Source of the DNA: Ischnura elegans
Taxonomy: Eukaryota > Arthropoda > Insecta > Odonata > Coenagrionidae
DNA: 64,000 bases
Assembly: GCF_921293095.1 (NCBI RefSeq)
Contig: NC_060252.1
Coordinates: 43,772,881 to 43,836,880 of the forward strand
Direction: 5' to 3'
In this document: positions 45,778-56,200 of the stretch, one piece after another
Layout of the letters: the number at the start of each line of letters is the position of its first letter
Position numbering within the stretch: position 1 is the first letter of the stretch
The notes under the pieces: model-generated
Database searches by the model: none
Told to the model about the DNA's origin: nothing
What the model saw: only the letters and a program-made list of their open reading frames with translations
Position numbers and translations under genes: made by a program

Positions 45778-45928
45778 TTAAGAAGTGCAAAAAATACAAT
45801 AAATGTATACAGTATCCTAGTATTAAGAATATTCTCAGAGATTGAATATAATATTTTCATCACACCTGGCATTGACATCTTGGCATAAACAAGTTTTCAG
45901 TGGCAGGGGCATAGAGGTGTATACACAA

Positions 45929-45986
45929 AACAATAAATAGTTACGGTATTGTGTGGAAAAGTACCATAACTATTTATTGTTTACAA
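45929..45986. repeat. Short hairpin flanked by GTGTATACACAA
   Basis: AAACAATAAATAGTTACGGT and its inverse ACCATAACTATTTATTGTTT enclose about 14 bp. GTGTATACACAA occurs just left (about 45917) and again at 46021, framing a segment of about 100 bp. Confidence 0.5.
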
Positions 45987-46041
45987 TGGATTTTCACTAA
46001 GTAAAGCCTGAAACAATCGAGTGTATACACAAGTTTCTGTA

Positions 46042-46770
46042 CAGGGCCAGATCGAAGGACCCGGGCCCTCATGGGCTACCCACCAAGCATGAGCCTTCCA
46101 CCAATATAAGGGTAAATCTAACAAAATCAGAAAAACAGAAAAAACCCATCATGTATGAAGGGAAACAAAATGAAGCTCGGCTGTTTTTGGGTTAACATGT
46201 TGTTGGGTCCTTTCCTTTTGGCTCTTTCAGTGAGTGTTGCCGTGCTCGGGGTTTCCCAGGTTTGGCCTTTTCGCCTGACCTCTCTGTCAAGGGGACTTCA
46301 CTCGCACCCTTTTGGAGTGAGGGCTCCCAGGCATTACCGCTACTCGAGGGTCAGTAACTCTTTCGAATTGCCTTCGGCAGGGGTATCACAGGTTTTTCCA
46401 ATCAGTGTTTGTCGAGAGTAGAGAGCAGACGCTGTGTTTGTGGATTCCGAGTTTCTGCCGTGCGCTTCGCGGAAAGTCATGTGCTAAATAAATCGCATGC
46501 GATAAAAGGAGTCCTTGCTTTCCATTTAGCATAACCTGGGGCACATGTACCCGGGTGCACACATGTAGTCATCAATATAATATCAATTGACATTAATAAA
46601 TGTTTAACACTGCTGATAAAAAACTTTATCCATTAGCGTTGTTAATGTAGCTTTGAACGCAATCAGTGGCACGCTTTTCCTGTTATTACGTCACAACTTG
46701 CAGCACCTTGAAACTGAGGGCCTCACACCAAAATGGGTCCTGGACCACCCACATCATAAATCCGGCCCTG
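46042..46770. mobile_element. hAT MITE, CAGGGCC family, carrying a solo LTR
   Basis: Starts CAGGGCCAGATCGAAGGACC and ends, inverted, CAGGGCCGGATTTATGATG. The flanks TTTCTGTA (46034-46041) and TTATTGTA (46771-46778) match at 6 of 8. Compared with the copy at 40754-41010, the extra middle portion corresponds to the LTR at 46201-46561. Confidence 0.82.
46201..46561. mobile_element. Solo LTR with 5-bp TSD
   Basis: 361 bp starting TGTTGGGTCC and ending GGGTGCACA (TG...CA), flanked by CATGT at 46196-46200 and 46562-46566. An AATAAA lies near 46486, placed as a polyadenylation signal would be if the LTR reads on the plus strand. It is GC-richer than its host element. No internal retrotransposon region adjoins it, so it is a product of LTR-LTR recombination. 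Confidence 0.75.
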
Positions 46771-46778
46771 TTATTGTA

Positions 46779-47053
46779 AGTTAGTATAATGGAACATCAT
46801 AAGAGAGATAGCAGTGCTTCATCAGAAGAACACAAGGATACTTTGAAACAGGATAAGAATTGGTGTGAGATGCAAGTTTGGAGAAGACTGGAGAGGGCAA
46901 AATCATTGGAGAGAAGATGGAATCAGGAATTACTAGAGAGTGGCTGAAGAAAGAAAATGATTAAATAAGGTTTAAGGTGTTAGTCAATGTAATCTTTATC
47001 AAGATTATTGATACACAAACAAAGGTGGATTATTAACAAATACAAGATATTCT
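46779..47053. other. Region just past the NAGA gene, nothing recognised
   Basis: AT-rich with no motif; it ends at the distal poly(A) signal of the NAGA-like gene. Confidence 0.4.
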
Positions 47054-47059
47054 TTTATT
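47054..47059 (-). terminator. Poly(A) signal after the distal terminal exon
   Basis: AATAAA on the minus strand, 88 bases past the stop of terminal exon B. The proximal exon has the same signal at the same distance. Confidence 0.6.
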
Positions 47060-47146
47060 ATTCATCCAATGATCACAGCATAAAAGTTAGGTATTTCAAA
47101 TGAGATGGAGCATTACGTCATGGCAGCATTGTTAGTATGAAGAAAA

Positions 47147-47229
47147 TTAATATCCAACAGGAAAAATTAGAGGTCTGTGGTTGGTATCTTCAGCTTTGGC
47201 TTTCAGTTCAGCTCGGAACATTTTCACAC
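47147..47229 (-). CDS. NAGA: NAGA terminal exon B (distal, duplicated)
   Basis: 83 bases. Acceptor CCTTGCAG|GTGTG; encodes [15 protein letters not shown], then [11 protein letters not shown] and TAA. No frameshift or premature stop. It has its own AATAAA at 47059-47054. It would give an alternative C-terminus if exon A is skipped. Confidence 0.78.
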
Positions 47230-50200
47230 CTGCAAGGAGAGATTTTGGTCACACATTCGAATGTCAAACTGTCAATACTTTAAACTTGACTAGGAGATTG
47301 GCTGTATACCATTAAAAAAAGTGAATAAAACCAAAATTGATGATTTTTTTGTATTAGGCATTATGTGATTTGATTCAAGGCAATAAGGAGCAGGTGCAGA
47401 AGTAGGGTTCAACGGGGATTACATGTTTCAAGCCTACCTGCAATGGTTCGAAGATAATTACTTAACCCCTTCTGATGAATCTCCCTTGAAATATACTATC
47501 TCTTCACGTAGCCCCTCCTATCCCCCAGAAAATCATAGAACAGCCATAAAGTGATCATTAACCACATCAAGTATTGTGATTGAAACTTTCTATCCCCTTC
47601 AATTCATAGAGCAGCCTGCATCATCAAGTGGTGAACTGTACTCAGATGTTAACTATTGGTAAGTAAATAGGTGAGAAGTTTTAAACAAGTGCTACCCAGG
47701 ATAATGCATCAGTTAACTCATAATTATAAACCTATGATAAACCCTTTGGCTGTGGGAGTACAGTATTTTGGATACCAGCCTGTGTGGAAGAGAACCAAGA
47801 AATATTTTTCCCTCTAGCCTGGACGAGTGCCTTGCAAGGAATGAACCCTTATAATCTGGGGCAACCCTTCTTTCTTTCTTAGCAATGGATGGACCTACAT
47901 TTGGGTACTTGTTGTAGGTATATTAACAGCGTGGAGTGGAAAGGAAACAATACAAAATGGGCCGTACGATACAAATTGCCGGAAGGCACCCCTTAAGGGG
48001 TAATTACCGCAGGGTCCTTAGGGGGTAATTACCGCGAGGGCTGGTCAGGGATAAGTAAGCCACATTAGAAATTCCTACGGTGAGGGAAAGTGCACTTTGT
48101 TACTACATACTCGGGTAGCAATCAAAAATTTGGAATACTGCCGCAGTTAGCCGATCAATGGTCAAATGTTTAAAAACGTTTTTCCTCCACTCAGCGTCAG
48201 GGCAAAGCCAGGGGAGAGTCCAACCCCCCCCCTCCCCCCCAAAATATAAAAACGTAATTATTTTCCTTCATAAAAGAAAACAAAATATTGTAAAATCATT
48301 AACTTACAATATGTATATCTCAACTTAGTATGTACCCTGTTTTTCAAAAATTTTCACCCTTGGTTTTGGACCCCTCCCCCTTCCCAAACAAAATTCCTGG
48401 CTATGCCACTGGTCAGGGTACAAAACATTTAAAAACATTCCCACAGTCTAAGGGTTAAATATTTTTGGAAAAACTCTGTTAGTTGTAATTACAATCAAGT
48501 ATCAAATAATGGAATAATCTATAAGAAGGGACTTATCAAAATATTTTGGCCTCTTTTGGTTAAATACTTGACCTTAAAATCAAAATATAAATATTTACAT
48601 TAATATTCTATTCAACTGACTAATATAAATATTTGTTTCTCCATATCAATGCCACAAGAAAAAAAATCTTCCTTCTTACAAATTCATAGGTGTGCATTGT
48701 AAAAAAATTGCAATGCTAAAAAACTAGATACTCTTTTATTTTATCATTCCTTGTGATAACAGATATAAATTAGTACTCCCATCTTAAAAAAATATAAAAT
48801 CAACTGAATTTTTAGTAAGCCAAAAATCAAAATCCAACACGGGTAATGTGTGGTCTAAGGCTGTTATCTTCTGCTTTGACTTTAACTTCAGCACGGAACA
48901 TTTTCACACCTGGAAGGAAAGAAGTTATCAGATGCACATATATTGAACTAAAAACTCATCAGTCCAATCAAGATTACCATCACTCCAACACTATAATCCA
49001 CCCTAAAGCCAATCATTATACCTATATTCATCAAGCCCACATAAATGTTATTTCTCTTTATCCATATCTAGAGCCTATTCAAGTTATTCCTTTCACTGGC
49101 TTGCCTGGCAGCCTTGCAACTTAAACTGGCTTCATCCTCCCTCAGTTAGTGGCAGATATATATGGGAGGTATGCTGGGCCACCTGAATTACTAACATTGC
49201 AGAATCACTATTGTAACTTTTTTATAACATGAGATGGCATTGTCTTTTAAATGTGTATAATCAGTTTAAATAAAGCTTTCTTAAATTTTTTAATGACTTT
49301 ATTATTTTTTTATTACGATAAAAATAAAGGTAGCTCAAGATATCTTTTGCATATCCCCTTTGAGTTTTTTCTGTATCCCCCACTCATCTTTAAAGTATTT
49401 AGCCCCTAAACTAAATAAAATATAAGGGAAAGCAGCGCACTTCATCCAAAACTTCATGGTCTAATAGGCAATTAAACTGATACATCGAGCATACAATGCA
49501 CCTCTGGTCTTAGGGTCATCACGAATAAAACTCTGGAGAGACAAGCAACAATAAAGCCCTCATCTGCTATTGCAAAAAACAAGAAAACATGTATAATATT
49601 ATTTTGTTCAAATTTCCCTTCTCTAGAACCCTGAATAAAATCTCATCAGGAAGGAAACCATCATCTTTCTGAGTAATAGTTAAGACTCAATTTTTGTTTA
49701 GGTAATTATGCACTGTTCCCACCTGCAACTATTTCACAGAAGTGGTCATATGGTAAGTGATGGACATATAAACCATAGTCAAAAAGGCAAAAAAGTTCCT
49801 TAAACTTACCAACTCCACATAAATGGACATTCATAACTAGCAATTTACTAACCTGACGGGTTTACTCTGACATCTAAATTGTCAGAAGGAAGTAATTCCC
49901 CATGGGTGACACCATCAAAGAGCTCCTGGTAAGATAAAGAAATGCATTTCAATAAAATGCAGATATTAAAAAAAATGACTACATAAATAAAGCATGTATC
50001 ACACTTAAAAGTAAATTTCAGAGGGTATACCTTCATAACATTTTCAAAATCTCTGGTTTTGTTACATTTTTTCCTGCTGATATTTAAAGCAACAAAATCT
50101 AGAACGGGGAGGTTTATTCCTAATGATTCATAATGAAAATATAATTATTCAGACTGAATGCCAATTTTGAACAGCACATATCAATGGCATTTCTAAATCG

Positions 50201-53200
50201 GTAACAAAGAAATTCAGAAAAATGCAGCACATGAGAAAATTGAACAGGAGCAGTTCAGTCAAATGAAATTAAGATAAACATAGAAAATTATTGTTTGCTT
50301 AGTTTTGGTTAATCAATAAAGAACTTTATTGAATGGATAAAGCTAAAGACAACCTCTGAAAAAATCAATAACAATATCCTAATAGAAGGAAAAAATTGCT
50401 CACTGAGAATCAAACAAACTCACTTCAAATGCATATCCAGCTGGGTTAGTCAATCCTAGCTTTTGTAGGCTCTGAGAGAACCTGTATGGTGTCCCATCAG
50501 TGCGGCGATTCAGAACAACCACAGCATAAGAGTACTGACCATCTTGAACCGGAGTAATAGGGCGAGTCCAAACCTCAACACTGTCACTCTAATGATAAAA
50601 ATAATCCTTAGAATAATATAATCTTACTAATATTGCATAGAGATATAGAGATAAGAAGACAGAAACTACTTTAGAGGGAAGAAGGCATGGTATTACTAGC
50701 AAACAAATTCTTACCATAAAAAATCGTTGGGGACAACCTAAAGGAAAGTTAACTTTGCAATTGCAGCAAATGGATGTTAACTAAGGGTGATCAAACAGAG
50801 AAGTAATAAATAAAAACATGTGAAACAAAGGTTAAGTGAAAAGTAATCACCTGGTACACTCTTCGTCCCTGCATACCCAATGGATCCTGATTCACAGCAA
50901 TCACTTTCTTGTTTTGAAGAATAGCTTTGAACTCAGCACCAATTGATCGGAGATCATTTGACATGATAAGAGGTGATGCCATAACAGACCATAATGCCAT
51001 TTGAGCCTTGCTCTGGTCCTTACTCAACCCATAGTTTCCAATGATCAGCTGTAACATAAGATTTAATCTTAATGCATTCCAATGCTAAAAATTTACTAAC
51101 TTGCTTTTCTTTCATCATCAGAATGTAATGATTATTCTAAATAGTTAAAAGTAATAGAGGGTCAGCTGCATCTCATATTATGGGCAAACCACATTCCTAC
51201 AGGAATATTTTCGGGGAAAAAAAGAAAAAGAAACCTTGAAAGCTAAATTTTACAGGCAATATTTTTGCACATAACATATTGAAAATGCTATTTTATCATT
51301 CAAGGTATTGTCCCCAATCTATTATAACAGTAATTGCTAAAACAATCTGATATTTTCTTTTGATGCGGAAGCTGGTAGGACAAATTTTGCCAAAAAGTGA
51401 GGCACAAGCGGGGGACATAGTGAGAACCACTGTATATCTAAAACCACGTTATGCACTTTTCATCCATGATTATATATGTATTAATGGCAGAACGGAGGTC
51501 CATATTTCAGTGTATTTTAAGGTTTAGCAGTACTTGAATCATTTCAGAGACGTATCACTGTACTTAGACAAGTAGGGGGCATTACCTAGATATGTACTTG
51601 CATTTGATGGCTATGAGTCACTATCAAGGGCTTAGGTTCATAGAATGAATGACAAATAAAAACTTTATAGAGACCTATAGCTTAGGAAAATGAAATTTAT
51701 GGATTGAAGACTGCTTGAGGAATATCATACCATATCTGGGTCATTCCAGTGACCAGGACCTGCATGGGGGATGATTTCATCTTGTTTGCTGGCATAGTAA
51801 TCGATTATGCTCAAAACATCATTCCAAGAGTCTTGAATATCTCCATAATTCCTCCACAAGTTGCAGGTCTTGATGATGGCCTCATAGTCAGGCTGAAAGA
51901 GCAAATGGTTTTGCTTTGAACACATTTTGAAAATTTTGCATAATACAAAGGAATGAAGATAAAATGACTGAAATGTGACTTTTTACATTGCATACTTTCA
52001 TAGAAAGCTAGAAATAGAAAAGTAAATCTGCATGGAACCCTCCTCCCCAGCTAGAATCCTTGTCCATTGTCCATTTTATCTTTGTGGGAGAGACAATGTG
52101 ACTAAAGCAAGTGGGGGTGAGAGAAGGGAAAGTTTCCCAAAATGTGAATTTCCCTTAGCCAAACAGCAGACAGCAGGCGTGGCATAGCACTTCGGAAATT
52201 CAGTCACTCTCAGACCTCCATCACATTAATATCATGAATCTGCTCGTTGAGCAGTGATACCAAACCTCAGTCGTTCTCCTTGTATTTATTTATTTAATAG
52301 TTGCTCACATACAGCATTTCTGCCAATTTACGGTGATGCAGTAATAAACATGAAATTTATACGTAAAAAATCAAAACAAAGAGTAAAGGCAAAAGATAGT
52401 AAAGAACAAAAGTACGAGACACATGGAAAGGGTGGATAAGAAGGAGGTTTATTTATTCGCTGGGAAATGGGACATAGCGAGATTGACAAATAAGTGTAAG
52501 GGCAGAAAAAACGGATTAATATTATCTGGCAATGAATTGAGCAGGAAGCAAAGGTGGTGTTTGAGTGAGTGCTTAGCGAGGGATAGTCAAGGCATTGGCA
52601 TATGAAATAAGGTATGAGTATGTGAGATCAGTGATTGACAGAGAAGATAGGATAGAGCTGGTTGACATTTCTTGAAAGTGGGGCACCCTGTGTCTTACAA
52701 TTCTAGCAAAGAAGCTAGTTATACTGTTATGAGAGGTGAGGTTAGCGGGAGTTGTGATGGACCACATGGGAGAGCAATATCCGGCGACTGGAAATCTATG
52801 TATTTAAGTATGCTTTTCACCAATGGTGCCCCATTCAGCATGATGGCAGACAATTGACAAAGATGTCATTGGCTTCTGTGAAGGGATTATCATCTTCCAA
52901 ATGAGTAGATATACTATCTTGGCGACGGACCCAAAATACCTGAGACTACCTGTGACAGGCCTGTGCTGTGCTGCCGGAACACCGGGACATATCCTGTTGC
53001 GCCCTAAAGCCTAGAAATCTTTGGTGCCCTCCTGTTCCAAGACTGACAACTTTTTCAGTCAGAATACCAACATTGAGCAGTTAACTTGGTTTCAATGATG
53101 TCTCATTTATCAGCATAATTAACACCGTCTTGAGTAAACAAAACAATAATTTAAATAAATATAATTCAATCTGGTAAGATTCAATTCAATCTCAAGAGGG

Positions 53201-56200
53201 AAAGGATTTAAATTTCAAAATACATTTATTATTATATCCACATCCCCAGACACTGCGGTAGTCCTCCACATGCCAGGCACGCAGCTAGGAATTAAGGCTA
53301 GGGGGGTTTAGGAGCAACTTATACGGGGGGATATGGAGCACGGGATGTGCATTTATCACTTCCCTAGCTACTCCCTCAAACATTCCTCAACTCTCTCTCT
53401 CTTCTAACTTTATGAATTCCACTTTCCTAACAGTTCCCACTTCAAAGGTACCAATTTTTCACAAAAAAAGATATAGAAAAAGAAAAATATTAAAAAAATG
53501 ATTGAGAAATGGATGTTGTCTCTTTGAATTACCTATTTTGCCTTTCTCCTGCATTGACATAGATGACTGAATTTTTCCAATATATTCATAAAATGAGGAA
53601 TCAGGAGCAGGTAATTATTATATGATTATACTTAAGGGCATACCAGTTGGTTTGAAAAAAAAACTTCTTCCAGAGACTCAAATACTGATCACCATTGGTA
53701 CACATATTACATATGCATCAAGAGGCCTAACAAAACCATCATAATATGCACAAAAGTACACATTTTATTTTATATTCAGCCAGCCAGCCAGGAGAGTTTA
53801 TTTTAAATGGAAAAAATACAACCACTAATTTCTCACTTGAATTTAACTGCATATGTACTTTATTCTGGGAGATTAAAAATTGTAGCATATAAAGCAAGAG
53901 TTTCAAAGGATTGTACAGTGTACTAACCTTGATTCCATTGAACTCTTGATATACTGGCCAGCTGCAGGAGTATACCATAGGTCTTCCAGTTCTATTCAAG
54001 TAATCGCCAAAGGCAGGATAACCTTTATATCAAATAGAAAAATTAAACTGTGTCTGACACCTGTATTTTCCCTAATAAGCCTGCCAGAAGGCAAAGCTAT
54101 ACGTATTCAACACTTATCACTATAGCCTTTCAAACTCATTATACACTAAAACCTCTATGAAGTGAACCTCTTTAGATCGTAAACCTCCATACATCATACC
54201 ACCCAAATCAGATTTCGTCAGATTTACATGTAAATTTATAGGCAAACCTTTTTGTAGTGAACCTCTTTATCTCATAAAACCTACACTTATCATACCAAGG
54301 AGATACCTTTGAGACGAGAACTACCTCTACAAATCGTACTGAGACAACTGGAGACCATTAATGCAGCCGCCATTACATACATGGAATGACATTTTCAGCG
54401 ATAAATGTTTCACCCTTTTTTTTTCTTTCACACCTTTAATATGCTGTATTTTTCACGTTAATCATTAGCTGTGGCCATTTTGTTCTATATGAGAGAATAC
54501 CTAACAGTAAATAAGAAAAAAGGTATCCAAGTATCCTAATCATTTTAAGTGACTATTGAATTAAGAGAGATCATATCGTTTTCTCTCTTATCGTGGTAAA
54601 AATCATGCGTTAGCGCTCGCTTACTGTTATTATTAAATAATAAATACATGTTCTCTAATGCTTGCATGTTTGTTTAAACACATAAATATAATGGTTTAGA
54701 AGACAGTAGTGCCTTTCATTTCCGAAGGATAAGAAAAAATGGTGGCTATCACTACAACCTCTCTATAGTGAACCTCCATTCATCAAATTGCCCAAATTTT
54801 GGTCCCCTCCATTACGATATAAAGAGCTGTATATAAAAAGCTCCAAACCCACACGTTAAATATGTATAGATATTTGGGTCAGGTTTATGGCTTTTGAATC
54901 TACATAATTATCAGGACACTATGCCACTAAGGTCCTCATTCTTCAAGGAAATTTTTCACAAATGATTTAAGCTTGATATTATGCTCTGCTGTCCATAAAA
55001 TATAGCAAACAAATTAAATGAGGATGTTAGAGTATGTTTCAACAGCATGGATTAAATGTAATTCCTTAGATGCATTCACCTCCTTTGCACTATTATCCTT
55101 GCTGGTCTGCAACCCAAATAGCATGCGTGCATTCTATAGGCTTTTGTAGTACATACCACACCAAGAACTATTGTAAGCAAAAAAATTTCTATACACATAC
55201 TTAAATAAGCAATTCATGCATTCAACTTCAGGAGCAATGAGAAAACGTTTTTCAACACCGAGAGAACTAAATCAGCAAAGAATGCATGCCAGAACATCAC
55301 ACAAACAAACCTACATCAAATCCACAACATGAGCATTCAAGAGGCAGATTCATGGTCTTTTGAAAATGTGTGGTCCAGGCATCTAATGATTTTCAGCACC
55401 CTTAAGCCTTTTAAAGATTAATTGAAGAGGTCACTAGCTCATGCCTAAGAGATCACTGTTTTAAGCTACTCCTAAGCTTTGCTCCAGACCATGTATGCTT
55501 CATTGATATACACAGTCTTGTGACCATTTCTTTCCTTCAATAAGCAATCATCTCTGAATGAGTAAACCCAGTGAGAAATGGGTGGTGGAATCCACGTGGA
55601 ACCCACGTGGAATCCACGTTGAGTGGTGGATATTTGGTGGTGGTGGATATTGAGTGGTTGGACCCACGTGGAATCCACGTTGATTTCAAGTGGATTTGTG
55701 GTGATTAGCATAAAATGGTAAACAGAATTTCTAATTTGTGGAACTTAACTCTCTGGTGACATTGCGTCATTTATCATCCTGAAACCACGCTAGTTATGTG
55801 AAAATGTATCGCACATTCTATTTTTATATAATTCGTGGAAAGGCAGCCATGAGAGCACATGAAAAATCGTAGACACATATATAGAAGGTTTAGCTATAGA
55901 GTTGTTGAGGTTTTAATAGTTTTAGGACAGCACCTACTGCTGTTTTAATTTTTCCACCATATTTCCACGTGGATTCCACGTTGATTCCACGACCAAAAAC
56001 ACGTGGTATCCACGTTACATTTCCACGTGGGTTCCACGTGGATTCCACCACCCATTTCTCACTGGGAATGAGTCTAAACTCAAATGTTATCAGAAACTCA
56101 TGAAAAGTGGGAGGAAACTTTAACATTTTTTTAAATTTAAAATTATAGGGGAATGACTGAATGAGGAAGATTTCTTTTTCATCATAAATTATCTTTCTCT

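Noticed and set aside
55567-56066. CRISPR-like spaced repeats
   Set aside because: Units are palindromic and unevenly spaced at both ends of a transposon in an insect-type genome; there is no spacer structure.
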